Origin: Actinomycetes bacterium
GTDB lineage: Bacteria; Actinomycetota; Actinomycetes; Actinomycetales; Microbacteriaceae
Assembly: GCA_023431405.1 (NCBI GenBank)
Contig: JAEYVZ010000053.1
Coordinates: 1 to 64,000 of the forward strand
Reading direction: 5' to 3'
Length of the DNA stretch: 64,000 nt
Shown one piece after another: positions 13,801 through 22,731 of this stretch; positions within the stretch are counted from its first letter, which is position 1, and each line of letters begins with the position of its first letter. Position numbers and translations under genes: made by a program. The notes below the pieces were generated by a model that was not told the origin of the DNA, ran no database searches, and saw only the letters and a program-made list of their open reading frames with translations.

Positions 13801-15063
13801 TCAGCTTCCTTCCGGCGGGAGCCGCGGATTGGTGGGAAGCGCATTGACGTCGCGCCGCGCGCCGAGGATGCTCGCCCGCGTCACCGCAGCTCGGCCGAAC
13901 TTCGCACGCGCCGAATCGAGCGCTTCGTCGACGGCACGCCAATCCGCGTCATCGTCCCAGAGGGGCATCATTCCGGAGGCGCCTGCGCGAAGCTTCTCCG
14001 CTCGCACCCCGATGAGCCGAACTGCCTGGTCGAGCGGCAGAGTGTCGAGCAGTTCGATCGCGACATCGCCGATCCGCTGCCCGACATGCGTCGGCTCCGG
14101 CAGTGTCAGCGAGCGTGAGAGTGTGGTGAAGTCGGCGTACCGGAGTTTCAGCGCGATGGTCGATGCCTCCCAGCCGGCCTGGCGCAAGCGTGCGGCAACC
14201 CGATCGGCGAGGCGTCGGAGTTCCGTGCGGAGCACCGTGATGTCGGTGACGTCTTCGAGGAACGTCTCCTCGTGGCCGATGCTCTTCTCGACGTGCTCGG
14301 TCTGCACCTCGCGCGGGTCGATGCCGCGCGCGAGGTGCCACACCCGCTCCCCCATCGCCCGCCCCAACGCACGCTCCAGCACCGGCTGAGGGGTGGCGAG
14401 GATGTCGGACACGGTGCGGATGCCACGTCTTTCGAGCGCCTCCGCCGCCTTGGGCCCCACACCCCACAACGCCCGCACCGGGCGCTCGGCGAGGAATCGA
14501 GCAGTGTCGGCCTCGGCGACGATCAGGAGACCATCGGGCTTCGACAGCGTCGATGCGATCTTCGCGACGTGCTTGGTGGCCGCGACGCCGACGCTGCAGG
14601 TCAGCCCGGTCTTATCGTGCACACGTGTGCGAAGGTCACGAGCGATCGTGCCGGGACTGCCCCAGAGCCTGCGCGCCCCGCTGACGTCGAGGAAGGCTTC
14701 GTCGATCGAGAGCGGCTCGACGAGCGGGGTGATCTCGTGGAAGATCTCCATCACCTGACGGGAGAGCTCCGCGTAGCGGGGGAAATGAGGGACGACGACG
14801 ACCGCGTGGGGGCAGAGCCGAAGAGCCTGCCCGACCGACATGGCCGCACGGACACCGAACCGGCGCGCCTCGTAGGACGCGCTGGACACGACTCCTCGCC
14901 CCTCCATTCCGCCCACGATGAGCGGCTTGCCCTTCAGCGAGGGGTCATCGAGCACCTCGACAGACGCGTAGAACGCATCCATGTCGACATGCAGGATGCG
15001 TGTTCCGCTGTCGTCGGCGTCGGCCGGCGACACGATGCGCCCTCTGCCGTCGCCGCGTCCCAT
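13801..15063 (-). CDS. dinB: DNA polymerase IV (Y family)
   Basis: This 420-residue translesion polymerase has an N-terminal palm/fingers with ILHVDMDAFYASVE (metal-binding Asp residues, near 24-37), VSSASYEARRFGVRAAMS, and PLSIDEAFLDVSG (catalytic Asp-Glu). A thumb with HhH GVGPKAAEALERRGI and a little-finger domain follow (LRYADFTTLSRSLTL). Length is slightly above the usual 350-400 because of N- and C-terminal extensions. The end, TNPRLPPEGS, shows no evident sliding-clamp-binding peptide. No LexA box is present in the 146 bp upstream. CAGAAT lies 6 nt before the ATG. Confidence 0.93.
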   Translation of the reverse strand: MGRGDGRGRIVSPADADDSGTRILHVDMDAFYASVEVLDDPSLKGKPLIVGGMEGRGVVSSASYEARRFGVRAAMSVGQALRLCPHAVVVVPHFPRYAELSRQVMEIFHEITPLVEPLSIDEAFLDVSGARRLWGSPGTIARDLRTRVHDKTGLTCSVGVAATKHVAKIASTLSKPDGLLIVAEADTARFLAERPVRALWGVGPKAAEALERRGIRTVSDILATPQPVLERALGRAMGERVWHLARGIDPREVQTEHVEKSIGHEETFLEDVTDITVLRTELRRLADRVAARLRQAGWEASTIALKLRYADFTTLSRSLTLPEPTHVGQRIGDVAIELLDTLPLDQAVRLIGVRAEKLRAGASGMMPLWDDDADWRAVDEALDSARAKFGRAAVTRASILGARRDVNALPTNPRLPPEGS

Positions 15064-15209
15064 GCTTCCATTCTGATCGAGCGCGCCGACACCGGCATCC
15101 TGCCCCGCCCGCCGGCGACGGCATCGGAAGACGCGGCGCCCTTGCCCGCAGGCTTGGCGCCGTGCCTCCCCGTCGACGGGGACCGCTCAGGCGAGCGGCC
15201 CACCCGAGG
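15064..15209. other. Intergenic region with two GC-rich hairpins downstream of gatB
   Basis: CCGCTC-AGGC-GAGCGG (15183-15198) and a 14-bp palindrome CCCCGTCGACGGGG (15168-15181) lie just beyond the gatB stop. Neither is followed by a T tract, so they may slow or end transcription only weakly. Nothing else was seen except the start region of dinB. Confidence 0.3.
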
Positions 15210-16739
15210 TCACTGCGCCGCACGCTCCAAGACGAGTTCGCGCACGCGCGCCGCGTCAGCTTGACCGCGCATGGCCTTCATCACGGCGCCGATGACGGCG
15301 CCCGCCGCCTGGACCTTGCCGTCCCGGATCTTCGCAAGCACGTCAGGCTGCGCCGCAAGCGCTTCATCGATGGCGGCGATCAGCGCGCCGTCGTCCGAGA
15401 CCACGGCGAGGCCGCGTGCGTCGACGACTTGCTGCGGCGTGCCCTCCCCGGCGATGACGCCCTCCAGCACTTGCCGGGCGAGCTTGTCGGTCAGCGTGCC
15501 CTCGTCGACGAGCCCCTGCAGAGCGGCGACAGCGGCCGGCTCGACGAGAGACGAAGGCTCGACGCCCTCCGCGTTCGCGACGCGAGTGATCTCGCCCGTC
15601 CACCATTTGCGGGCTGCCGCGGGAGACGCCCCGGCCGCGATCGTGGCTTCGACCTCGGCGAGGAGGCCGCCGTTGGCGACGTCCTGGAACTCGAGGTCGG
15701 TGAAGCCCCACTCCGCCTTGAGGCGGCGGCGGCGGGCGGCCGGCGGCTCGGGCAACGCCGACCTCAGGGATTCGATGAGCTCGTCAGAGGGCGCGACCGG
15801 CAGCAGATCGGGCTCAGGGAAGTAGCGGTAGTCGTCGGCATCCGACTTGGGGCGCCCGGGAGACGTGCGCCCGGTGTCCTCGTGCCAATGCCGTGTCTCC
15901 TGGATGATGGTGCCGCCCTCCGCGAGGATCGCAGCCTGTCGCTGGATCTCGTACCGCACCGCGCGCTCGACCGAGCGCATGGAGTTGACGTTCTTCGTCT
16001 CGGTGCGGGTGCCGAGCGGCGGCGTCGGCTCTCCGTCGGCGACGCGCGGGCGAAGCGACACGTTGGCATCGCAGCGGAGGTTTCCCCGCTCCATGCGTGC
16101 CTCCGAGATGCCGAGCGAGAGAACGATGTCACGGATGGCCGCGACATAGGCCTTCGCGACCTCCGGGGCACGCTTCTCGGCACCGAAGATCGGCTTGGTG
16201 ACGATCTCCACGAGCGGCACACCCGCGCGGTTGTAGTCGACCAGCGAGTACTCGGCGCCTTGGATGCGACCCGTCGAACCGCCCATGTGGGTGAGCTTGC
16301 CGGCGTCCTCCTCCATGTGGGCTCGCTCGATGGGGATGTCGAAGAGCGTGCCGTCCGCGAGCTCGATCTCGACGCTGCCCTCGAAGGCGATCGGCTCGTC
16401 GTACTGCGAGATCTGGTAGTTCTTGCCGAGGTCAGGGTAGAAGTAGTTCTTGCGCGCGAAACGGCTCGACGGCGCGATTGAACAACCGAGCGCGAGCCCC
16501 AGGCTGATCGAGTAGCGGACCGCGGTCTCGTTGACGACGGGGAGCGAACCGGGAAGGCCCATGTCGACGGGGGCCACGAGCGTGTTCGGGGCCGCGTCGT
16601 GATTCTCGGAGTGGGCGGGATTCCCTGCCGACGAGAACATCTTCGTGCGGGTGTTGAGTTCGACGTGAACCTCGAATCCGAGCACCGGCTCGAAGAGCTC
16701 GATCGCCTTGTCGAAGTCCATCAGCGCATCTTTCGCCAT
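15210..16739 (-). CDS. gatB: Aspartyl/glutamyl-tRNA amidotransferase subunit B
   Basis: The protein has 509 residues. In GatCAB it phosphorylates the misacylated Glu-tRNA(Gln)/Asp-tRNA(Asn) and channels ammonia from GatA to it. The cradle domain shows GFEVHVELNTRTKMFS near 22-36, NTLVAPVDMGLPGSLPVVN, RKNYFYPDLGKNYQISQYDEPI, and RCDANVSLRP. A helical and YqeY-like tail follows (AGAVIGAVMKAMRGQADAARV). The ATG at 16739 overlaps the gatA stop, so it is preferred over the longer upstream frame. It is the last gene of gatC-gatA-gatB. Confidence 0.95.
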   Translation of the reverse strand: MAKDALMDFDKAIELFEPVLGFEVHVELNTRTKMFSSAGNPAHSENHDAAPNTLVAPVDMGLPGSLPVVNETAVRYSISLGLALGCSIAPSSRFARKNYFYPDLGKNYQISQYDEPIAFEGSVEIELADGTLFDIPIERAHMEEDAGKLTHMGGSTGRIQGAEYSLVDYNRAGVPLVEIVTKPIFGAEKRAPEVAKAYVAAIRDIVLSLGISEARMERGNLRCDANVSLRPRVADGEPTPPLGTRTETKNVNSMRSVERAVRYEIQRQAAILAEGGTIIQETRHWHEDTGRTSPGRPKSDADDYRYFPEPDLLPVAPSDELIESLRSALPEPPAARRRRLKAEWGFTDLEFQDVANGGLLAEVEATIAAGASPAAARKWWTGEITRVANAEGVEPSSLVEPAAVAALQGLVDEGTLTDKLARQVLEGVIAGEGTPQQVVDARGLAVVSDDGALIAAIDEALAAQPDVLAKIRDGKVQAAGAVIGAVMKAMRGQADAARVRELVLERAAQ

Positions 16740-18280
16740 CAGCGCGCGTCTCCTTCCGGGCCGCGGCCCGCATGCGGGGTGAGTTCGGGTGCCCGGTCGA
16801 GGAGCGGTCCGCCCCACGAGTCGACGAGGAGCGATTCCACTCCCGCCCCTACACGGTAGAGACGCGCGTCCTGTCGAGCCGGAGCCAGGAACTGGATGCC
16901 GACGGGCAGACCATCGTCGGAGGAGAGTCCCGAGGGAATCGAGATTCCCGGCACCCCGGCCAGGTTCGCGGGGATGGTCGTCACGTCGTTCAGGTACATC
17001 TGGAGCGGGTCGTCGATCTTCTCGCCCAGACGGAACGCCGTGGTGGGCGCCGACGGTGTGGCGATGACGTCGACCGCGGCGAAGGCCTCATCGAAGTCGC
17101 GCTGGATGAGTGTGCGGACCTTCTGCGCGCTGCCGTAGTAGGCGTCGTAATAGCCCGCCGACAGGGCGTAGGTGCCGAGGATGATGCGGCGCTTCACCTC
17201 GTCGCCGAAGCCGGCCTCCCGCGTGGCGGCCATGACATCCTCGACGGTCCCGCCCGGCACATCGACGCGAAGTCCGAAGCGGACCGAGTCGAACTTCGCG
17301 AGGTTGCTGGACGCTTCGGCAGGGAGGATCAGGTAGTACGCGGCCACGCCGTACTCGAAGTGAGGGGCGCTGATCTCCACGATCTCGGCACCCTGCGATT
17401 CCATCAGAGCCAGGGCGGCCCGGAACGACGCCGAGACCCCGGGCTGGAAGCCGGCGTCGTCGAGCTGAGTGATCACTCCGACGCGGAGTCCGCTAAGGGC
17501 GCCGCCTGCCGCGCCTTCACGCGCCGCGGAAGCGAACGAGGGCCACTGCTCGGCGAGCGAGGTCGAGTCGTGCGGGTCGTGGCCCGCGATGACGTCGTGC
17601 AGGAGCGCCGAGTCGAGCACGGTGCGCGACACGGGGCCGACCTGATCGAGGCTCGAAGCGAGCGCGATAGCGCCGAAGCGGCTGACGCCGCCGTAAGTGG
17701 GCTTCATCCCGACGGTGCCGGTGACATGCGCCGGCTGGCGGATCGACCCGCCCGTGGCGGAGCCGAGGGCCAGCGGCGCCTCGAAAGCCGCGACTGCCGC
17801 CGCGGAGCCTCCGCCCGAGCCCCCGGGGATCCGGTCGAGGTCCCACGGATTCCGCGTAGGTCCGTACGCCGAGTGCTCGGTCGACGACCCCATTGCGAAC
17901 TCGTCCATGTTGGTCTTGCCGAGCGGCACCAGGCCCGCCGCGCGGCTGCGTGCCACGACGGTGGCGTCGTAGGGCGACATGAACCCCTCGAGGATCTTGG
18001 ATCCGCTGGTGGAGGGCATGTCGGTCGTGACGAGCACATCCTTGATGGCCAGAGGCACGCCGGCCAGCTCGCCGAGATCCTCCCCTGCCGCGCGTCGGCG
18101 ATCGATGTCGGCGGCGGCATCGAGTGCGGCGGCGTTGACGTGGAGGAAGGCGTGCACCGCGCCGTCGACGGCGGCGATGCGGTCGAGGTGCGCACGGGTC
18201 GCTTCGACGCTCGACACCTCCCCTGCTCGGAGTCGCTCCGAAAGCTCTGCGGCGGTCAGTCTGGTGAGGTCCGTGCTCAC
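16739..18280 (-). CDS. gatA: Aspartyl/glutamyl-tRNA amidotransferase subunit A
   Basis: The protein has 513 residues. This amidase-signature enzyme releases ammonia from glutamine for GatB. The catalytic Lys is in VPLAIKDVLVT near 80, the first Ser in the Gly/Ser-rich PGGSGGGSAAAVAAF near 155, and the nucleophile Ser in ATGGSIRQPA near 178. In most GatA proteins that last motif reads DTGGS; here Ala replaces Asp. The GTG start overlaps the gatC stop (GTGA), and the stop overlaps the gatB start. Confidence 0.95.
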   Translation of the reverse strand: MSTDLTRLTAAELSERLRAGEVSSVEATRAHLDRIAAVDGAVHAFLHVNAAALDAAADIDRRRAAGEDLGELAGVPLAIKDVLVTTDMPSTSGSKILEGFMSPYDATVVARSRAAGLVPLGKTNMDEFAMGSSTEHSAYGPTRNPWDLDRIPGGSGGGSAAAVAAFEAPLALGSATGGSIRQPAHVTGTVGMKPTYGGVSRFGAIALASSLDQVGPVSRTVLDSALLHDVIAGHDPHDSTSLAEQWPSFASAAREGAAGGALSGLRVGVITQLDDAGFQPGVSASFRAALALMESQGAEIVEISAPHFEYGVAAYYLILPAEASSNLAKFDSVRFGLRVDVPGGTVEDVMAATREAGFGDEVKRRIILGTYALSAGYYDAYYGSAQKVRTLIQRDFDEAFAAVDVIATPSAPTTAFRLGEKIDDPLQMYLNDVTTIPANLAGVPGISIPSGLSSDDGLPVGIQFLAPARQDARLYRVGAGVESLLVDSWGGPLLDRAPELTPHAGRGPEGDAR

Positions 18281-18576
18281 TGCTCCTCCCCCAGGATCGC
18301 GGTCACGCGGAACCGGTTGTCGGCCGCATCCGGCGCGTTCTGAAGCACCTGCTCGACCGTGAGCATGTCGCCCGGCTCATCGACGCGGAAGATGTTCTGC
18401 ATCGGGATGGGGTGGCTGGTCGCCGGGACATCGGCGGTGGCCACCTCGGACACCTTGGCGATGTTGTCGACGATCACGCCGAGCTGCTCGGTGAGCCGGC
18501 TCACCTCCTCGTCGTTCAGCTGGATGCGGGCCAGGACGCCGAGATGGCGCACGAGATCGGGGCTGATTTCAGACAC
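18277..18576 (-). CDS. gatC: Aspartyl/glutamyl-tRNA amidotransferase subunit C
   Basis: The protein has 99 residues starting MSEISPDLVRHLGVLARIQL. GatC wraps around GatA and GatB and stabilises the complex. Two adjacent GTG codons (18579 and 18576) are possible starts. I chose the second because TAGAAT (18583-18588) is exactly 6 nt upstream of it, the leaderless spacing seen at many genes here. The C-terminal half has the typical MQNIFRVDEPGDMLTVEQVLQNAPD. It is the first gene of the gatCAB operon. Confidence 0.93.
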   Translation of the reverse strand: MSEISPDLVRHLGVLARIQLNDEEVSRLTEQLGVIVDNIAKVSEVATADVPATSHPIPMQNIFRVDEPGDMLTVEQVLQNAPDAADNRFRVTAILGEEQ

Positions 18577-18582
18577 CACGTC

Positions 18583-18588
18583 ATTCTA
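18583..18588 (-). promoter_or_regulatory. -10 element of a leaderless promoter for gatCAB
   Basis: TAGAAT on the minus strand is 6 nt before the GTG at 18576 and only 3 nt before the GTG at 18579, which decides for the inner start. Confidence 0.5.
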
Positions 18589-18633
18589 GTTGGCCGCTGT
18601 GGACACTCCCGTCCGGTCCGGGGACGCGGTCGC

Positions 18634-18639
18634 TAGGCT
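18634..18639 (+). promoter_or_regulatory. -10 element of a leaderless promoter for the acyl-CoA ligase gene
   Basis: TAGGCT is followed by 6 nt and the GTG start at 18646. The divergent gatC promoter lies about 45 bp to the left. Confidence 0.5.
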
Positions 18640-18645
18640 GAGCGC

Positions 18646-20361
18646 GTGACGACGTTCGACCCGCCTCGCCCATGGATCGCCAGCTATGCACCGGGCGTTC
18701 CCGCCGACCTCGAACCCGTGTCGGGTTCGCTCCTCGACATCGTCGCCGCCTCGGCGAGAGACTTCCCCGAAGCCCCCGCACTGCAGTTCTTCGGCCGAGA
18801 GACCTCTTATCGCGCATTGCAGGATGCCATCGCCCGTGCGGCCGCGGGCCTGAAAGCCCTCGGCGTGGGCGTCGGCGATCGCGTGGCCATCGTGCTGCCG
18901 AACTGTCCCCAGCACATCGTCGCCTTCTATGCAGTGCTTCGCCTCGGCGCGATCGTCGTGGAGCACAACCCGCTCTATACGCCGCGCGAGCTGCGCAAGC
19001 AGTTCGAAGACCACGGAGCGAAGACGGCCATCGTCTGGAGCAAGGTCGTCGAGACTGTGCAGCAGTTCCCCGCCGACCTCGCCGTGCCCCATCTCATCTC
19101 CGTCGACATCACGACGGCCATGCCGCGTTCACTGCGGTTGGCGCTGCGGCTGCCGCTCAAGAAGGCGCGGGAGTCGCGCGCCGCTCTGACGTCGCGCGTG
19201 TCAGGAGCCCTCCCGTGGGAACGCCTGCTCCACAGTGCGCCCCTTGCGTCGACTCATCCGTTCCCGGCCACCGACGACGTGGCGATCCTCCAGTACACGA
19301 GCGGCACGACCGGCACGCCCAAGGGCGCCGTGCTCACCCACCGGAATCTGCTGTCCAATGCGCGGCAGGCGCAGGCATGGGTTCCGTCGATCCGCCGCGG
19401 AGAGGGATGCGTCGTCTACGCCGTGCTCCCGATGTTCCACGCGTACGGCCTCACGCTCTGCCTGACCTTCGCCATGTCGATGGGCGCACGCCTTGTGCTC
19501 TTCCCCCGCTTCGAGCCGGAGATGGTGCTGGCGGTCACGAAGAAGAACCCGGCGACCTTCCTCCCCCTCGTTCCTCCCATCGCCGATCGGCTCCTGCGCG
19601 CCGCGCGCGAGGCCGGTGTCTCGCTCCGGGGGACGGAGGTGGCGATCTCGGGCGCCATGGCGCTGCCGCATGAGCTCGTCGTCCCGTTCGAGGAGGCGAC
19701 CGGCGGGTATCTGGTCGAGGGTTATGGGCTCTCGGAATGCTCCCCCGTCCTCATGGCGAACCCTGTCGCCGACAACCGCGTGCCGGGGACCGTGGGGCTG
19801 CCGCTCCCCGGCACGGAATGCCGCGTGGTGGATCCCGACGATCCGTCGGTCGACGTCGAGGCCGGTGCACCGGGCGAGCTCGTGGTGCGTGGACCGCAGG
19901 TGTTCGCCGGCTACTACGGCAAGCCCGAGGAGACCGAAAGCGTGTTCGTCGACGGGTGGTTCCGCACGGGAGACATCGTGACCATCGATGAGGCGGGGTT
20001 CGTGCGCATCGTTGACCGGATCAAGGAGCTCATCATCACCGGCGGCTTCAATGTCGCGCCCACGGAGGTCGAGAACGCGCTGCGCCAGCACCCCGACGTG
20101 GAAGACGTCGCCGTCGTCGGCCTGCCGAGCGAACACTCCGGAGAAGAGGTCGTCGCCGCCGTGGTCCTCGCCCCAGGGGTGGTCGACCCGGATGTCGACG
20201 CCATCCGGGATCACGCGCGTGGCGTTCTCACGCCCTACAAGGTGCCGCGCCGCATCTTCGTCGTGGACGATCTTCCGCGTTCACTCATCGGCAAGATCCT
20301 GCGCAGACAGGTCAGAGAGGCACTGCTGGCTGCGACACACCCGTCATCCGACGTCGGATGA
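18646..20361 (+). CDS. fadD: Long-chain fatty acid-CoA ligase (AMP-forming)
   Basis: This 571-residue ANL-superfamily enzyme activates fatty acids with ATP and CoA. The AMP-binding P-loop is YTSGTTGTPKGAVLTH near 218-233. The A5 motif GYGLSECSPV lies near 360, WFRTGDIVTIDEAGFVRIVDRIKELIITGGFNV (A7/A8 hinge) near 440, and the C-terminal catalytic Lys in RSLIGKILRR near 551. The chain length preference is not visible. The gene converges on ligA, and their ends overlap by 18 bp within a perfect palindrome. The GTG start has a -10-like TAGGCT 6 nt upstream. Confidence 0.9.
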   Translation: MTTFDPPRPWIASYAPGVPADLEPVSGSLLDIVAASARDFPEAPALQFFGRETSYRALQDAIARAAAGLKALGVGVGDRVAIVLPNCPQHIVAFYAVLRLGAIVVEHNPLYTPRELRKQFEDHGAKTAIVWSKVVETVQQFPADLAVPHLISVDITTAMPRSLRLALRLPLKKARESRAALTSRVSGALPWERLLHSAPLASTHPFPATDDVAILQYTSGTTGTPKGAVLTHRNLLSNARQAQAWVPSIRRGEGCVVYAVLPMFHAYGLTLCLTFAMSMGARLVLFPRFEPEMVLAVTKKNPATFLPLVPPIADRLLRAAREAGVSLRGTEVAISGAMALPHELVVPFEEATGGYLVEGYGLSECSPVLMANPVADNRVPGTVGLPLPGTECRVVDPDDPSVDVEAGAPGELVVRGPQVFAGYYGKPEETESVFVDGWFRTGDIVTIDEAGFVRIVDRIKELIITGGFNVAPTEVENALRQHPDVEDVAVVGLPSEHSGEEVVAAVVLAPGVVDPDVDAIRDHARGVLTPYKVPRRIFVVDDLPRSLIGKILRRQVREALLAATHPSSDVG

Positions 20362-20363
20362 CG
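20342..20363. terminator. Perfect 22-bp palindrome containing both stop codons of convergent genes
   Basis: CGTCATCCGAC (20342-20352) is followed directly by its reverse complement GTCGGATGACG (20353-20363). As RNA it folds into a 9-bp stem with an ACGU loop on either strand. It contains the stop codons of the acyl-CoA ligase (20359-20361) and of ligA (20344-20346). There is no T tract, so it may act as a two-way pause or end site. Confidence 0.5.
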
Positions 20364-22692
20364 CTGTGGGAGCAGCGTCAAGCGCTGCCGGCCCCTGCTC
20401 CACCAAGATCTTGAACTGCGCTGCGTCGATGATGCGCAAGCCGAGCGCCTCTGCTTTGGCGAGTTTGGAACCCGCGCCCGGACCCGCGGCAACGAAGTCG
20501 GTCTTCTTGGAGACGCTCGATGCCGCCTTGCCCCCGGCCGCCATGATCGCCTCCTGCGCTCCCTCCCGGGTGTAGCCCTCGAGGGAGCCCGTGGCGACGA
20601 CGGTGATGCCGTCGAGCACCCCGCCTGCTGCCGCTGCCGCGCCGGGCCCCGCGTGTCCGGGGATCTCGAGCCGCGCGCCGGCCGCCGACCAGCGTTCCAC
20701 AATCTCGCGGTGCCAGTCGATCTCGAACCACTCGATGAGCGAATCGGCGATGATGCCGCCCACGCCTTCGACGGCGGCAAGTTCTTCGCGTGTCGCGGAC
20801 CGGATGGCGTCGACGGATCCGAACCACTGCGCCAGGGCGCGCGCGGCGACCGGCCCCACGTGGCGAATGTTGAGAGAAACGAGGAAACGCCAGAGGTCCT
20901 TGGTCTTCGCCTTCTCGAGTTCCGCGAGGAGCTTGAGCGCTGCAGAAGAAGGCTGAGGTCCGGTCTTGCCCTCCTTCTTCTCGGCCGCGGTGGGGTTGCG
21001 CTGGAAAGGTGTGCGGGTCTTGATGCTGCCGTCTGCTTCCTCGCGTGGGAGGCCGGTCTCGGCGTCTCTCACGACGACCTCGATGGGAACGAGCTGTTCG
21101 AGAGTCAGGTCGAAAAGACCGGCTTCAGTCTCGAGAGGCGGCGTCGGCGGGAACTGGGGCTGGGTGAGGGCTGCGGCTGTCACTTCGCCCAGCACCTCGA
21201 TGTCAAGCGCCCCGCGCGATCCGATGTGCTCGACCCGACCGCGCACCTGCGCGGGACACGCACGCGTGTTCGGGCACCGGAGGTCGACGTCGCCCTCTTT
21301 GGCCGGGGCGAGCGGGGAGCCGCACTCCGGGCACTCCGTCGGCATGACGAACGCACGCTCGGTGCCGTCACGAAGTTCGGCGACCGGTCCCAGCACCTCA
21401 GGGATGACATCACCGGCTTTACGAAGGACGACCGTGTCTCCGATCAGGACGCCCTTGACCTTGACGACATCTTGATTGTGAAGAGTCGCCTGACGTACGA
21501 CGCTGCCTGCCACACGCGCGGGCGCCATCACGGCGAACGGCGTGGCCCTCCCGGTGCGGCCCACGGACACGACGATGTCGAGCAGCTTCGTGTTGACCTG
21601 CTCCGGAGGGTACTTGTAGGCGATGGCCCATCGCGGCGCGCGACTGGTCGCACCCAGCTCGTCGTGGAGATCGAGCTCGTCGACCTTCACGACGACGCCG
21701 TCGATCTCGTGCTCGACGTCGTGTCGATGCTGACCGTGGTGCGCCACGAAATCGAGCACACCGTCGACATCGTCGAACGTGCGGAAGTACGGACTCGTCG
21801 GCAGACCCCACTCGGCAAGCAACCCGTAGATCTCGCTCTGCGAATCGACGGGAGGGTTCTGCCATGCTCCGATGCCGTGCACGAAGAGACGCAATGAATC
21901 AATACGGGCCTGCCCGGCTTCGCGCTCGAGTCCGGACTTCTTCTCGAGCTGTTGCCTGAGGCCGCCGCTGGCGGCATTGCGAGGGTTCGCGAAGGCAGGG
22001 AAACGTCGCGCAGCGGCGCGCTCGGCCTTCTCCGCATCGACTCCGCGCGCGACACTCTCGTCGATCACACGGGCGCGCATCTCCGCCTGGAGCTCATTGA
22101 GCCGTTGGAACGCCGCCACCGGGATGAACACCTCGCCACGCACTTCGACGAGCGGCGGGTGGCCCGAGCCGGAAAGTCGCTGCGGGATTCCTGCGACGCG
22201 CAAAGCGTTCACGGTGACGTCTTCGCCGACGCGCCCGTCACCACGGGTAGCGGCCGAGGCGAGCACCCCGTCTTCGTACCGCAGGCTGATGGCCAGACCG
22301 TCGATCTTGAGCTCCGTCAGCCAGCGGACGTCACGCCCGGAGGCTGCTCGCGTCTTCGTGCACCACTCGCGCAGCTCGTCGGGGCTGAACACGTTGTCGA
22401 GGCTCAGCATCCGCTCGGCGTGCTCCACCGGAGCGAACATCGAGTTCTCGGCCGCGCCGACACTGAGCGTGGGCGAGTCTTGTCCTTGTAGCTCCGGGAA
22501 CAGCCGCTCGAGCTCTTCGAGGCTCCTCATCCACGCGTCGTAGGTGGCGTCATCGACCAGTTCGGCATCACGGCCGTAGTAGGCCTCGCGCGCATCGAGA
22601 ATGAGTGCCGTCAGCCGCTCCGCCTCGGCGCGGGCCGCATCGAGGTCATGAGCGGCAGCGCCACCCGCGTCGTTCTGTTCGGCATCCGTCAC
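20344..22692 (-). CDS. ligA: NAD-dependent DNA ligase
   Basis: The 782-residue protein joins nicked DNA in replication and repair. It has an N-terminal Ia domain; the adenylation Lys129 is in LTELKIDGLAISL, followed by an OB fold. A four-Cys zinc finger follows (CPECGSPL with CPNTRACPAQ), then helix-hairpin-helix repeats (LNIRHVGPVAARALAQWFGS; EGVGGIIADSLIEWF), and a BRCT domain (GITVVATGSLEGYTREGAQ) near 695-775. It has extra length for the family (about 670) from an N-terminal Ala/Asp stretch and an insert after the zinc finger with EKKEGKTGPQPSS. TAGACT is 6 nt before the GTG start. Confidence 0.95.
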   Translation of the reverse strand: MTDAEQNDAGGAAAHDLDAARAEAERLTALILDAREAYYGRDAELVDDATYDAWMRSLEELERLFPELQGQDSPTLSVGAAENSMFAPVEHAERMLSLDNVFSPDELREWCTKTRAASGRDVRWLTELKIDGLAISLRYEDGVLASAATRGDGRVGEDVTVNALRVAGIPQRLSGSGHPPLVEVRGEVFIPVAAFQRLNELQAEMRARVIDESVARGVDAEKAERAAARRFPAFANPRNAASGGLRQQLEKKSGLEREAGQARIDSLRLFVHGIGAWQNPPVDSQSEIYGLLAEWGLPTSPYFRTFDDVDGVLDFVAHHGQHRHDVEHEIDGVVVKVDELDLHDELGATSRAPRWAIAYKYPPEQVNTKLLDIVVSVGRTGRATPFAVMAPARVAGSVVRQATLHNQDVVKVKGVLIGDTVVLRKAGDVIPEVLGPVAELRDGTERAFVMPTECPECGSPLAPAKEGDVDLRCPNTRACPAQVRGRVEHIGSRGALDIEVLGEVTAAALTQPQFPPTPPLETEAGLFDLTLEQLVPIEVVVRDAETGLPREEADGSIKTRTPFQRNPTAAEKKEGKTGPQPSSAALKLLAELEKAKTKDLWRFLVSLNIRHVGPVAARALAQWFGSVDAIRSATREELAAVEGVGGIIADSLIEWFEIDWHREIVERWSAAGARLEIPGHAGPGAAAAAGGVLDGITVVATGSLEGYTREGAQEAIMAAGGKAASSVSKKTDFVAAGPGAGSKLAKAEALGLRIIDAAQFKILVEQGPAALDAAPTASSDVG

Positions 22693-22698
22693 CCCGTC

Positions 22699-22704
22699 AG
22701 TCTA
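22699..22704 (-). promoter_or_regulatory. -10 element of a leaderless promoter for ligA
   Basis: TAGACT on the minus strand is followed by GACGGG and the GTG start at 22692. Confidence 0.5.
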
Positions 22705-22731
22705 TGAGCGACCACCGACACGACGCGGGCC

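Noticed and set aside
15000..16481. 493-codon plus-strand frame opposite gatB
   Set aside because: Shadow of gatB; no motif and no start signal.
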